Part shown: positions 54,008 through 62,769 of the stretch, piece after piece
Numbering within the stretch: position 1 is the stretch's first letter
Layout of the letters: the number at the start of each line of letters is the position of its first letter
NCBI RefSeq assembly: GCF_000012845.1
Contig: NC_009615.1
Span: 1,077,501-1,141,500 of the forward strand
DNA from: Parabacteroides distasonis ATCC 8503
GTDB taxonomy: Bacteria; Bacteroidota; Bacteroidia; Bacteroidales; Tannerellaceae
Length of the DNA stretch: 64,000 nucleotides
Direction: 5' to 3'
Notes under the pieces: model-generated
What the model was told of the DNA's origin: nothing
Database searches by the model: none
What the model saw: only the letters and a program-made list of their open reading frames with translations
Position numbers and translations under genes: made by a program

Positions 54008-55117
54008 TTAATTTTGTTTTACTTCAATCGGTGTTCCTTCACGCAATAAACCTACGCCTTCGGCTACGATCACGTCGCCGCTATTCAATCCGGCGTTTAC
54101 GATATACTCTTGTCCTCCGTTCACACGGGTCACTTCTACGGGGGCGGATTGCGTCTTGCCGTCCACTACCTTGAAGACAAATACCCGGTCTTGGATCTCG
54201 AACGTGGCGGCTTGGGGAATTACGACGCAGTTATCGTATGTAACCGGAATGATCACATTCCCGGAGCCCCCGCTATTCAATAATTGCTCCTCGTTCGGGA
54301 ATGCGGCACGCAAGCTGACTGTTCCGGTGTTTTGATCGATAATGCCGCTGATCGTCTCGATCTTTCCCGTTTGGGGATAAAGCGATTTATCGTTCAGTTG
54401 AAGCTCTATCTCGGGCATATTCTCCAAGGCTTTGTCTTTCGAGCCGTATTGACGGGTCAAGGCCAATAGCTGATTCTCGGTCATGGAGAAATACACATAC
54501 ATCTCGGAATTGTCCGATACCGTGGTGAGCGGTTTGGGCAGGTTTGCGCTTACTAATGCGCCTACACGATAAGGCAGGGTTCCGATGACGCCGTTCGAGG
54601 GGCTTTTCACTTCCGTGTAAGAAAGGTTGTTACGGGCGTTTATCTCTTGTGCCTCCGCTTGGGCTAATTGGGCTTTTGCCGAGAGTAGAGTGTTGTAGGC
54701 GGTCTTTAGGTCGAACTCGGAAACTACTTTGTTTTTATACAATTCTTGTTTACTGTCGTAGGTCAGTTGCGCTGTCGCTACAGATGCCTTAGCGGCCTCT
54801 ACGTTCGCAATGGCGGTGTTTAAGGCCGCTTGATAAGGAACTTGATCAATAATAAATAAGACTTGTCCTTTTTTTACACTCTCGCCTTCCGTTACGCAGA
54901 GCTTTGTAATAAAGCCGGATACTTGCGGATAAATATCGATGTCCTGTTTTCCTCGTATACTCGCCGAGTAATTATTGGATAAAGTTTTCTCCGAAGTGAA
55001 TACGGTCATTGTCGTATACCCTGAACTTTGTTGGATTACAGGGCTTTGTTTACACCCAACAGCTACGATACACCATAAGGCGATCGCAGTCTTCATCAAT
55101 CGATTTTGCTTTTTCAT
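54008..55117 (-). CDS. RND efflux periplasmic adaptor lipoprotein (AcrA/MexE-type)
   Basis: The 369-residue membrane fusion protein has a signal with lipobox VGCKQ (about residue 22), a lipoyl-like split domain (KQDIDIYPQVSGFITKLCVTEGESVKKGQVLFIIDQ and VKSPSNGVIGTLPYRVGALV), and a helical hairpin between them (about 95-150). It bridges the RND pump to the outer-membrane factor. It is the first gene of the operon with its own promoter, divergent from an AraC regulator. Confidence 0.94.
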   Translation of the reverse strand: MKKQNRLMKTAIALWCIVAVGCKQSPVIQQSSGYTTMTVFTSEKTLSNNYSASIRGKQDIDIYPQVSGFITKLCVTEGESVKKGQVLFIIDQVPYQAALNTAIANVEAAKASVATAQLTYDSKQELYKNKVVSEFDLKTAYNTLLSAKAQLAQAEAQEINARNNLSYTEVKSPSNGVIGTLPYRVGALVSANLPKPLTTVSDNSEMYVYFSMTENQLLALTRQYGSKDKALENMPEIELQLNDKSLYPQTGKIETISGIIDQNTGTVSLRAAFPNEEQLLNSGGSGNVIIPVTYDNCVVIPQAATFEIQDRVFVFKVVDGKTQSAPVEVTRVNGGQEYIVNAGLNSGDVIVAEGVGLLREGTPIEVKQN

Positions 55118-55144
55118 CTTAACTAATACCTATATTTTCGGATG

Positions 55145-55152
55145 CAAAGCTA
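55145..55152 (-). promoter_or_regulatory. Putative -7 box of the efflux operon
   Basis: On the minus strand this reads TAGCTTTG, an exact TAnnTTTG match, 27 bases before the adaptor start. Confidence 0.6.
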
Positions 55153-55169
55153 CTCGCTTATCGGCGAAC

Positions 55170-55185
55170 CATTGTTTCCACAATG
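55170..55185. promoter_or_regulatory. Candidate operator, inverted repeat CATTGT-TTCC-ACAATG
   Basis: A 6-bp perfect inverted repeat with a 4-base spacer lies just upstream of the efflux -7 box, where the -33 region is expected, between the efflux operon and the AraC gene. Binding by the AraC protein or another regulator is untested. Confidence 0.5.
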
Positions 55186-55240
55186 AGGCGATGATTGTTC
55201 ATTTTGAGATGGAATGATCCGTTATATGCTAATGATCTCT

Positions 55241-55248
55241 TATATTCG
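55241..55248 (+). promoter_or_regulatory. Putative -7 box of the efflux AraC regulator
   Basis: TATATTCG is a one-mismatch -7 box, 19 bases before the preferred ATG at 55268. It makes the in-frame ATG at 55214 unlikely as a start. Confidence 0.45.
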
Positions 55249-55267
55249 CGGGCAAAATAGTAGACAT

Positions 55268-56101
55268 ATGAATCCATTTGAGATAGAGAGAGGAGAGTCG
55301 TTCATAATAGGCGATTCCGATTTGAGGGAGTTATTGGATCGTCCTTACAAGAGCGGATATGGCATGATCTTATTTTGCTATAAAGGAACGGCGAATATAT
55401 CCGTCGATTTGAGCCGATGGGATATCCGGCGCAACACGGTGATCGTATTGATACCGGATACGATCCTGACGTTGAATGCGAGTAGCGAGGATTTCAAGGT
55501 ACAATATATATCCTTTTCGAAGGTCTTGTTCGACGAGGCCGTATTCCGGCTGGATCCGCCCTTTTTCCGCTTCATAAAGGATAGCCCTTGCTATACGCAT
55601 CCCGCCGATCAGGAGGAGACCATAAATGTGATCATCCGGCTGTTTTGGCTGATTTACATGGATCGGAATAACGTGTACCGTGATATGATCGTGAAAAACC
55701 AGTTGCAATGCTTCTTCCTTAATATGTATGATAAGACAAGGTACTCCTTTTCGAGCCGCCAGCAAAATGGGTGCAACCGTGGGGAGGAGTTGTTCCATAA
55801 GTTCATCAATTGCATCCATGCCCATTATCTCGACCAGAAAGAGGTCTCTTTCTATGCGAACGAGCTTTGTATCTCTCCCCGTTATCTCTCCACTATCACC
55901 CGGCAAGTGGCGGGCGAGTCGGCGAAGACCATTATAGACCGGCATATCATATTGGAGACAAAGGTGTTGTTGCGTACCACGGAAATGACCGTGCAGGAGA
56001 TAACGAACCACTTGAACTTTCCCAGCCAATCCTATCTGGGACGGTATTTCAAGAAGCATACGGGGGAGTCACCCATAGAGTATCGAATGAAAAGGAAGTG
56101 A
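55268..56101 (+). CDS. AraC-family regulator divergent from the efflux operon
   Basis: The 277-residue protein starts MNPFEIERGESFIIGDSDLRE. An N-terminal cupin-like sensor (about 10-150) is followed by the double HTH of AraC/XylS (about 180-277: VSFYANELCISPRYLSTITRQVAG and TVQEITNHLNFPSQSYLGRYFKKHTGESPIEYR). Divergence from adaptor-pump-channel genes suggests it regulates their expression, probably as an activator. The inducer is unknown. Confidence 0.9.
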   Translation: MNPFEIERGESFIIGDSDLRELLDRPYKSGYGMILFCYKGTANISVDLSRWDIRRNTVIVLIPDTILTLNASSEDFKVQYISFSKVLFDEAVFRLDPPFFRFIKDSPCYTHPADQEETINVIIRLFWLIYMDRNNVYRDMIVKNQLQCFFLNMYDKTRYSFSSRQQNGCNRGEELFHKFINCIHAHYLDQKEVSFYANELCISPRYLSTITRQVAGESAKTIIDRHIILETKVLLRTTEMTVQEITNHLNFPSQSYLGRYFKKHTGESPIEYRMKRK

Positions 56102-56107
56102 TACCAC

Positions 56108-56131
56108 TTACTGCAAGGCGGGTTGCAGTAA
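56108..56131. terminator. Hairpin between convergent AraC and symporter genes
   Basis: TTACTGCAA (56108-56116) pairs with TTGCAGTAA (56123-56131) with a 6-base loop. No strong T-run follows on either side, so it is a weak terminator candidate. Confidence 0.5.
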
Positions 56132-56152
56132 AATAGCCATGAGGTTTTGTCC

Positions 56153-57337
56153 TTATAAAGCTGTGGAAGCTTTTCCCGTTTGCCCTTGATCGAACGTATC
56201 CGTGATTAAGGTAAGAGCACCATCTCCCGTCACGTTGCAAGCCGTACCGAAGCTATCTTGCAAAGCGAATATCGTAAGCAATAATGCCGTTCCCGCCTCG
56301 TCGAAACCTAGGATAGCGATGATCAGGCCCAATGAGGCGAGCACCGTACCGCCCGGTACGCCGGGAGCGCCGATCGCGAAGAAACCAAGCAAGATGATAA
56401 ATACGAACATCGTCGTGAAGTCCGGCATGCTGCCATATAATATTAGCGAGACGGTCAATACGAAAAACACTTCCGTCAAGATAGAGCCGCATAGATGGAT
56501 GTTCGCAAACAGGGGGACAGTCACGTCAATTACTTCCTCTCGCAAGATCTTGCTTTTCTTGGCGCAGGTCAAGGCCGTGCCCAAGGTGGCGGCGGATGAC
56601 ATGGTGCCTAAGGCTGTCAAATAAGCGGGTCCGTAGTATTTCAATACGCCCCAGCTATTTTTCCGGGAGTAGATCGATGCGACTACATACAGTAAGGTCA
56701 ACCAGATGTAATGGCAAATGATGACAATCAACAGGACGGATAAAAAGATAGGCAACTGCTTTGTAATCGCCCCCTCATAACTAAGGACACAGAAATTTGC
56801 GGCGATGAAAAGCGGCAGGACCGGCATCAAGACCCGTTCTACCAATTTAAGTACCATGTTCTGGAATACTTCCAGCAACCTCTCCATCTCCTCGGATTTA
56901 ACCCATGCGGTAGAAAGTCCCAGCATCACGGCCAATACCAATGCCGACATAACGCTCATCACTGGCGGAATCTCTAGATTAAACAACATGGGAGGGATGT
57001 CTTTTAGACCTTCCGAGGCGGTTTGAATATGCAAATGCGGTATTAATTCATAACCCACAACGGCGCCAAAGGTAGCGGCGCCAACCGATGACAGGTATGC
57101 GATACTAAAAGCGAATAATAAGACTTTGGATGCGTTGCTTTTCAAGCGGGCGATAGAAGGCGCCACGAATCCTAGAATGATCAACGGAACCAAGAAGAAA
57201 ATAATCTGTCCCGTAATTTGTTTTACGATCATGACCGCTTTTAACACAGACTCGTTTACGGCAAGCCCAACCAGAAGTCCGATCAAGACGGCCAGTATCA
57301 ACCGTACGATCGTGTTGGAAAGAATCTTTTTCAGCAT
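56153..57337 (-). CDS. Dicarboxylate/amino acid:cation symporter (DAACS family)
   Basis: The 394-residue protein has eight membrane helices and two re-entrant loops. Key segments are SSAATLGTAL (hairpin 1), GFFAIGAPGVPGGTVLASLG (near 320) and DSFGTACNVTGDGALTLI (near 365), where the substrate and sodium ligands lie in GltPh. It takes up dicarboxylates or acidic/neutral amino acids with Na+ or H+. The exact substrate is not clear; sequence in the last motif is a variant (Gly-Thr-Ala-Cys-Asn-Val) of the D..RT..N.xGD pattern. Confidence 0.93.
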   Translation of the reverse strand: MLKKILSNTIVRLILAVLIGLLVGLAVNESVLKAVMIVKQITGQIIFFLVPLIILGFVAPSIARLKSNASKVLLFAFSIAYLSSVGAATFGAVVGYELIPHLHIQTASEGLKDIPPMLFNLEIPPVMSVMSALVLAVMLGLSTAWVKSEEMERLLEVFQNMVLKLVERVLMPVLPLFIAANFCVLSYEGAITKQLPIFLSVLLIVIICHYIWLTLLYVVASIYSRKNSWGVLKYYGPAYLTALGTMSSAATLGTALTCAKKSKILREEVIDVTVPLFANIHLCGSILTEVFFVLTVSLILYGSMPDFTTMFVFIILLGFFAIGAPGVPGGTVLASLGLIIAILGFDEAGTALLLTIFALQDSFGTACNVTGDGALTLITDTFDQGQTGKASTAL

Positions 57338-57415
57338 ATTCGGATGTTTTTATTTTTCAATGACAGCAAATATAAGATATTTTCTTGTGTGAATGGGTGA
57401 GTGGACAATTTTGAT

Positions 57416-57423
57416 TACTTTTG
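57416..57423 (+). promoter_or_regulatory. Putative -7 box of the SGNH-DUF4965 operon
   Basis: TACTTTTG matches the consensus about 46 bases before the start at 57470. A clear -33 box is not seen. Confidence 0.5.
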
Positions 57424-57469
57424 TTTGATGAAAACAAGATCGTTGGTTTGTATTTTATAATCAAGTAAT

Positions 57470-58153
57470 ATGAAAAACATGAAACAAGCTTTACTGGTAG
57501 CGGGTTGTTTATTGGCTACCACTACGTTATTTGCCCAGACCGAGAAAGGGGACTGGGCTCAGTTTGGTCGTTATGCGGAGGCTAACAAGACCGTGAAAGT
57601 TCCTTCGAACGTGGTATTTATGGGGAACTCCATTACAGACGGATGGTGGCCGGCGGATTCGACTTTCTTTATCCGGAATAACTTCGTAGACCGTGGGATC
57701 AGCGGACAGACAACCTCGGAGATGCTAGTTCGTTTTCGCCAAGACGTTATTAACTTGAAACCGAAAGCCGTGGTGATCTTGGCGGGAATCAATGATATCG
57801 CTCACAATAACGGTGTGATCGCCTTGGAAAACGTGTTTGGGAACTTGGTCTCTATGGCAGAATTGGCGAAGGCAAATCATATCAAGGTGATTTTCTGCTC
57901 CGTATTGCCGGCTTATGATTTTCCTTGGAGACCGGGTATGCAACCGGCCGATAAGGTTATCCAGCTCAATAAATGGATCAAGGAGTATGCGGATAAGAAT
58001 GGTTTGACATACGTGGATTATCATTCCGCCATGAAAGATGAGCGAAACGGATTGCCCGCTAACCTGTCGAAAGATGGTGTGCATCCTACCTTGGAAGGCT
58101 ATAAGATCATGGAGAAGATCGTGCTGGAGGCCATTCATAAAACCGTGAAGTAA
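57470..58153 (+). CDS. SGNH/GDSL hydrolase, secreted
   Basis: The 227-residue protein has a signal peptide (about 1-22, ending LFAQ) and the SGNH blocks: VFMGNSITDGW (Ser-bearing block I, GNSITDGW), RGISGQTTSEML (Gly block), ILAGINDIAHN (Asn block) and DGVHPTLEGY (Asp-x-x-His block). This resembles platelet-activating factor acetylhydrolase-like or xylan/acetyl esterases common in Bacteroidales. It acts in the periplasm or outside. Four bases separate it from the next gene, so it is likely co-expressed with the DUF4965 protein. Substrate unknown. Confidence 0.9.
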   Translation: MKNMKQALLVAGCLLATTTLFAQTEKGDWAQFGRYAEANKTVKVPSNVVFMGNSITDGWWPADSTFFIRNNFVDRGISGQTTSEMLVRFRQDVINLKPKAVVILAGINDIAHNNGVIALENVFGNLVSMAELAKANHIKVIFCSVLPAYDFPWRPGMQPADKVIQLNKWIKEYADKNGLTYVDYHSAMKDERNGLPANLSKDGVHPTLEGYKIMEKIVLEAIHKTVK

Positions 58154-58157
58154 GCAG

Positions 58158-60674
58158 ATGAGAAACTATTTATTGGCTTTATCTTGTTGTATGGCTTTAT
58201 CTTGTTGTACGCAAGTGAAAGTTTCCGAGGTATATACGGCGGCGGCAGAGAACTCTTTACGTGCTCCGGCCGTTCCTTTGGTCACGATCGACCCCTATAC
58301 AAGCGCATGGTCGTTTGCCGATCAATTGAATGATGAGTCGGTACGGCATTGGACCGGCCGTGATTATCCGCTTCTAGGCGGTATACGAGTAGATGGTAAG
58401 TCATACCGTTTCATGGGAATGGACGATATACAGGTGACCTCGGTGATCGGTATGGCCTCGGATGGCTTATGGGAGGCCGATTATACGATGTCTCAGCCTG
58501 CCGGCGATTGGTTCGCCGAGGCTTATGATCCGAAAAGTTGGAAGCGGGGAAAAGCCGCTTTCGGAACGGAAGATAATCCGAATCGTTCCACGCCTTGGTC
58601 TACAGGAGATATCTGGGTACGTCGTACGTTTGACTGGCCTTCGGATGAGCAAAAGGATGCCCTCTACCTCCAATATTCGCATGATGATAATATCGAGGTG
58701 TATCTAAATGGAAAGCAAATCGCCGTGGCAGGGAACGGTCTGGACTATGATTTGCTGAAAGAGATACCGGAAGCGGTGGCGGAGAGCTTGAAGCCTACGG
58801 GTAACGTGTTGGCCGCTCATTGCCGGAACAATGGGGGAGGCGCTTATGTGGATATGGGAATCATGCGGAAGGTGAAACGAGGAGATACGTTCGATGAGAA
58901 AGCGATCCAGAAATCCATGAACGTGATGCCTACGCAAACATTCTATACCTTTGAGTGCGGTGGCGTGAGTCTGGACTTGATTTTCACGGCTCCTTTCTTG
59001 CTGAATGATCTGGAGGCTATGACTTCTCCGTTTAATTATATAACCTATCAAGTCCGTTCCATCGACGGTAAAGATCACGACGTGCAACTATACATGGAAG
59101 CCACGCCGCAATGGGCCGTGAATACGATCGATCAAGAGGTGACTTTCGAGAAAACGGAAACCCCTGATTTAATTTACCTGAAGACAGGAACAATCGATCA
59201 AGAGGTTCTGGCGAAAACCGGGGATGATGTACGGATTGACTGGGGATATTTCTATTTGGCTATCCCCAAGAAACCGGGAGTCTCCGCAACGATCGACGAG
59301 TATTATGCTACGAAGAAAGCTTTCATGACTACTGGTAATTTACCGGCTGGATCGCAAAGTCTCTCTTCGGATATGCGTGAGCAAATGACAGTCCTCGCTT
59401 ATACGGACCCGATCGGCAAGGTCTCCAAGGAAACCGTCTCCGGACATTTGATGATCGGTTACGATGATTTATATTCGATCCAGTATTTCCAAGACAACCG
59501 GATGCCTTATTGGAAGCACGACGGAAAGGTGGATATTCATCAGGCGTTCGAAAAAGGGGAGGCTTCTTACGAGGATCTGATGCGGCGTTGCGGTTCCTTC
59601 GATTCTTCTTTGATGAGCGAGACGAGTGCCGTAGGAGGGAAGAAATACGCCGAGCTATGCGCTATCGCATATCGGCAGGCGATCGCCGCCCATAAGTTGG
59701 TGACTGATAAGGAAGGGACTCTCTTATTCCTTTCGAAAGAAAATTTCAGTAACGGTTCTATCGGAACAGTGGATATTACGTATCCTTCCGCCCCCTTATT
59801 CTTAGTATACAACACGGATTTATTGAAGGGAATGATGAATCCCATTTTCTATTATAGCGAGAGCGGACAATGGAAGAAACCTTTTCCGGCTCACGATGTG
59901 GGTACCTATCCGGTTGCGAACGGTCAAACCTATGGTGGCGATATGCCCGTGGAAGAAAGTGGTAATATGCTTGTGCTAGCGACCGCTATAGCAATAGTGG
60001 ATGGCAATGCTGATTATGCCGCCCAACATTGGGAGGTCTTGACTACATGGGCGAATTACTTGTTGAAGGAAGGCCTTGATCCGAAGAACCAACTTTGTAC
60101 GGATGATTTTGCCGGACATTTCGCCCATAACACGAACTTGTCCATCAAGGCAATTATGGGAGTTGCCGGCTACGGAAAATTGGCGGAGATGTTAGGTAAG
60201 GCCGATATCGCTAGACAATATACGGAAGTCGCCCGTGAGATGGCCGCTAAGTGGGTGAAGATGGCGAACGATGGTGATCATTACCGCCTGACTTTCGATA
60301 AGCCGGGCACTTGGAGCCAAAAATATAATCTGGTCTGGGATCGCTTGCTGGGCTTGAATATCTTCCCAAAAGAGGTTGCCGCTACGGAAATGGCTTATTA
60401 CAAGACAAAACAAAATAAATATGGTTTGCCGTTGGATAACCGGGAGGATTATACGAAGTCCGACTGGATTTTATGGTCCGCTTGTTTGACCGGATCGATG
60501 GAGGATTTCAATGCGCTGATGGTTCCGGTCTGGAACTACGCCAACGAGACGACTTCACGTGTTCCTCTAAGCGATTGGCATTTTACTTCCGATGGTACGC
60601 AACGAGGTTTTCAAGCCCGTTCGGTTGTCGGGGGATATTTTATGAAGATGCTGGAAAAGAAGCTAGGAAAATAA
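58158..60674 (+). CDS. DUF4965/DUF5127/DUF1793 (GtaA glutaminase-like) lipoprotein
   Basis: The 838-residue protein begins MRNYLLALSCCMALSCCTQV, a lipoprotein signal made of a duplicated LALSCC/MALSCC. The rest fits the GtaA-like family: an N-terminal region with PLVTIDPYTSAWSFADQLND (DUF4964-like), DUF5127 (about 90-310), DUF4965 (about 320-480) and a helical DUF1793 domain (about 500-830, toroid-like, with NLSIKAIMGVAGYGKLA and DNREDYTKSDWILWSACLTG). Some relatives are called glutaminases; a glycoside-hydrolase-like role is also possible. It is paired with an SGNH hydrolase. Confidence 0.85.
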   Translation: MRNYLLALSCCMALSCCTQVKVSEVYTAAAENSLRAPAVPLVTIDPYTSAWSFADQLNDESVRHWTGRDYPLLGGIRVDGKSYRFMGMDDIQVTSVIGMASDGLWEADYTMSQPAGDWFAEAYDPKSWKRGKAAFGTEDNPNRSTPWSTGDIWVRRTFDWPSDEQKDALYLQYSHDDNIEVYLNGKQIAVAGNGLDYDLLKEIPEAVAESLKPTGNVLAAHCRNNGGGAYVDMGIMRKVKRGDTFDEKAIQKSMNVMPTQTFYTFECGGVSLDLIFTAPFLLNDLEAMTSPFNYITYQVRSIDGKDHDVQLYMEATPQWAVNTIDQEVTFEKTETPDLIYLKTGTIDQEVLAKTGDDVRIDWGYFYLAIPKKPGVSATIDEYYATKKAFMTTGNLPAGSQSLSSDMREQMTVLAYTDPIGKVSKETVSGHLMIGYDDLYSIQYFQDNRMPYWKHDGKVDIHQAFEKGEASYEDLMRRCGSFDSSLMSETSAVGGKKYAELCAIAYRQAIAAHKLVTDKEGTLLFLSKENFSNGSIGTVDITYPSAPLFLVYNTDLLKGMMNPIFYYSESGQWKKPFPAHDVGTYPVANGQTYGGDMPVEESGNMLVLATAIAIVDGNADYAAQHWEVLTTWANYLLKEGLDPKNQLCTDDFAGHFAHNTNLSIKAIMGVAGYGKLAEMLGKADIARQYTEVAREMAAKWVKMANDGDHYRLTFDKPGTWSQKYNLVWDRLLGLNIFPKEVAATEMAYYKTKQNKYGLPLDNREDYTKSDWILWSACLTGSMEDFNALMVPVWNYANETTSRVPLSDWHFTSDGTQRGFQARSVVGGYFMKMLEKKLGK
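58174..58209 (+). repeat. 18-bp perfect tandem duplication in the lipoprotein signal
   Basis: TGGCTTTATCTTGTTGTA occurs twice in tandem (58174-58191, 58192-58209). It adds six codons and produces two possible lipobox cysteine pairs (LSCC, LSCC). The frame is kept. Confidence 0.8.
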
Positions 60675-60681
60675 TGTCATT

Positions 60682-60724
60682 CTAAGAAACGGAAGGAGGT
60701 CATTCCTTCCGTTTCTTAGTTTTG
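60682..60724. terminator. Bidirectional 16-bp perfect-stem terminator
   Basis: Positions 60682-60697 pair perfectly with 60704-60719 around a 6-base loop, with TTTT just after. The stop codon of the minus-strand AraC gene (60716-60718) lies inside the 3' arm. It separates the DUF4965 gene and the AraC gene. Confidence 0.85.
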
Positions 60725-61603
60725 CGCATATGGATATTCACAGGGAGCGATGCCTGTGATCTTCTTAAATATAAGGCTGAAATACTGTACGTTCGGATAA
60801 CCTAATTGTCGTGCTACCAAAGCGGGAGTATTACCGTTTTTCAGTAGCATTGTCTTAGCCACGCTCAATCGTTTGAACTGAAAATATTCCTCCAGTGTTT
60901 TGCCGGTCTCGAATCTTAACAGGTCGTTGAAGTAAGCGACAGAAAGGTCCAGTTCTGCCGTACAATATTCGGCGGTGGGTAGCTGGCCGTTCTCTAATTT
61001 ACCGGAAATGATATACTCGTCGAGGAGCCTTTCCAATTTCTCCAAGATAGCCTTGTTCTTATTTTCCCGGGTAATGAACTGTCGCTCATAATAGCGTGTA
61101 CAATAATCCAATAATAATTCAATGTGGCGGGATAGAATGGTACCACTGTGCGTATCGATGGCATGGTGAAGCTCGTCCTCGATGTTTTCCAGACAACACG
61201 TAACTTTGGCTGTCTCACGTTGAGAGAGATGCAGAGCCTCTTCTTTGTGATAAGCGAAGAAGGTATAGTTCTTAATAGGGTTGTCCAATGACGTGTGGAA
61301 CAATAGGTCGGGATGGAACGCTAAAAGGTACCCTTTGTTGGGTAGCGTATTATTCTCGCTCATGCGGAAAATCTCACCGGGTGTAAGAAACACCATCGTA
61401 GCGTTGGAATAATCGTAATACTTACGTCCGCAACAATAGCAACCGTCCGGGCAGTCTTCTATCAAGAGGATCGCGTAGAACTCGAACTTTACGGCCTCTT
61501 GCTCTAGGTTCGGGCTCTCTAGATTGATGAGGCTTACTTGTGGGTGCAGCGTCTTGCATCCCAAGCACCGGTTACATTCATATACAGTCTTAATATCTAA
61601 CAT
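60716..61603 (-). CDS. AraC-family regulator with an N-terminal Cys cluster
   Basis: The 295-residue protein has an N-terminal cupin-like sensor and a C-terminal AraC double HTH (about 200-295, ending VQYFSLIFKKITGIAPCEYPYAQN). Unlike its neighbour it has cysteines C10, C13, C16 (ECNRCLGC) and C51, C55, C57, C58 (DCPDGCYCCGR) in the sensor half; the paralog keeps one Cys there. The pattern could bind Zn or Fe-S, or sense redox. It is the second gene of a tandem pair with a 15-base gap. The regulated target is probably the divergent hydrolase, but not shown. Confidence 0.88.
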   Translation of the reverse strand: MLDIKTVYECNRCLGCKTLHPQVSLINLESPNLEQEAVKFEFYAILLIEDCPDGCYCCGRKYYDYSNATMVFLTPGEIFRMSENNTLPNKGYLLAFHPDLLFHTSLDNPIKNYTFFAYHKEEALHLSQRETAKVTCCLENIEDELHHAIDTHSGTILSRHIELLLDYCTRYYERQFITRENKNKAILEKLERLLDEYIISGKLENGQLPTAEYCTAELDLSVAYFNDLLRFETGKTLEEYFQFKRLSVAKTMLLKNGNTPALVARQLGYPNVQYFSLIFKKITGIAPCEYPYAQN

Positions 61604-61618
61604 CTTCTTGAACGCCTT

Positions 61619-62536
61619 CTATAGATTCGTTGATAGACCGATCTGCGCACGGTATTCACTTGGCGTGTACCCTACCCGTTTCTTGAATAGCCGACAGGAG
61701 TGCTGCGGATATTGGAAACCGAGGGAATATGCGATTTGGCTGACTGTGTCCGCCGTGCCGGAGATACGTTCTTTGGCTAGCTCGATTACTTTCTCTTGGA
61801 TGTATTCCTGCGGTGATTTGCCGGTTTCCTTCTTGAACATGTCACCGAAATAGTTCGATGAGAGGCAAAGCTTGTCGGCAAAGTATTTCACCGTAGGCAA
61901 TCCGTCCTGTTCGGCGAGTGTACTTTCGAAATACTCATCCAACAGGTTTTCGAAACGTGTCAGCACATCCCGGTTTGTCTTGCCTCGGGTGATGAACTGC
62001 CTTTCATAAAAACGCATACAATAATTAAGCAGCAGTTCGATATGGTTTACAAGTAAGGTTTTACTATGTTTATCCACGCCATGTTCCAGTTCCATACGGA
62101 TGATCTTCAGGCAATCCATCACGATAGATCTTTCTTCTTCCGAGAGATGCAACGCCTCGTTTACCTCGTAAGAAAAGAACGTATATTTCTTTATATTCTT
62201 TCCGAGTGACGTTCCACGCAGTAAATCGGGATGGAAAAGAATACCATGTGCGTTTACTTGGACTTTATCGGTTGTCGGATTTGTTTCCGCAGTTTGTCCG
62301 GGGGCGAAGCAAACGATCGTGCCTTCTTGGTAATCGTATGTCTGGCGTCCGTATTTGATATCGCAGGCTTTCTCTAGTTTTAGATACAGTGCGTAGATGC
62401 CGTAATTGAAGCGGATGAGATCTACACTACTCGTCGCTTTATTCAAATCTATGACACTGACAAGCGGATTTAGGGTTTCGAGGCCGTATAGTTTGTTATA
62501 TAGGTCTACACTATCTAAGTTAAGTATCTTATCCAT
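61619..62536 (-). CDS. AraC-family regulator (paralog of its neighbour)
   Basis: The 305-residue protein starts MDKILNLDSVDLYNKLYGLE, chosen because it aligns with the paralog start MLDIKTVYECNRCLG; a longer start 54 bases upstream is possible. N-terminal cupin-like sensor (LRGTSLGKNIKKYTFFSYEVNEALHLS and similar), C-terminal double HTH (LPTVKYFADKLCLSSNYFGDMFKKETG and ISGTADTVSQIAYSLGFQYPQHSCRLFKKRVGYTPSEYR). It shares the same layout as the downstream gene and probably arose by duplication. It is divergent from an alpha/beta hydrolase with candidate operators between. Confidence 0.9.
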   Translation of the reverse strand: MDKILNLDSVDLYNKLYGLETLNPLVSVIDLNKATSSVDLIRFNYGIYALYLKLEKACDIKYGRQTYDYQEGTIVCFAPGQTAETNPTTDKVQVNAHGILFHPDLLRGTSLGKNIKKYTFFSYEVNEALHLSEEERSIVMDCLKIIRMELEHGVDKHSKTLLVNHIELLLNYCMRFYERQFITRGKTNRDVLTRFENLLDEYFESTLAEQDGLPTVKYFADKLCLSSNYFGDMFKKETGKSPQEYIQEKVIELAKERISGTADTVSQIAYSLGFQYPQHSCRLFKKRVGYTPSEYRAQIGLSTNL

Positions 62537-62608
62537 AAGCCGTACGTATTTAATCAATAATTCTGTACGCAAAAATAGAGGATAATTCATATATAGTTAT
62601 AACCCTAA

Positions 62609-62703
62609 TTACGGATTATATAACCATTGTTACGGATTATGTGTATTTACAGGCTTTCTGGCTGATTCCACAAAACCTGTAATTGAGGTCATGACATCCG
62701 TAA
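62609..62703. promoter_or_regulatory. Candidate AraC operators: direct and inverted repeats
   Basis: TTACGGATTAT occurs at 62609-62619 and 62630-62640, 21 bp (two helical turns) apart, and inverted ATCCGTAA at 62696-62703. TTACAGG (62647-62653) and CCTGTAA (62676-62682) form another inverted pair. They fill the intergenic region between the AraC pair and the hydrolase gene. Confidence 0.55.
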
Positions 62704-62734
62704 TTTGTCTACAAAGGGATGCTATTTGAGCCTC

Positions 62735-62742
62735 TATCTTTG
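62735..62742 (+). promoter_or_regulatory. Putative -7 box of the alpha/beta hydrolase gene
   Basis: TATCTTTG matches the consensus 27 bases before the ATG at 62770. A -33 box is not clear, which would fit activator dependence. Confidence 0.6.
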
Positions 62743-62769
62743 CCTTCGTAAAAATAAATAAGGAACGAC

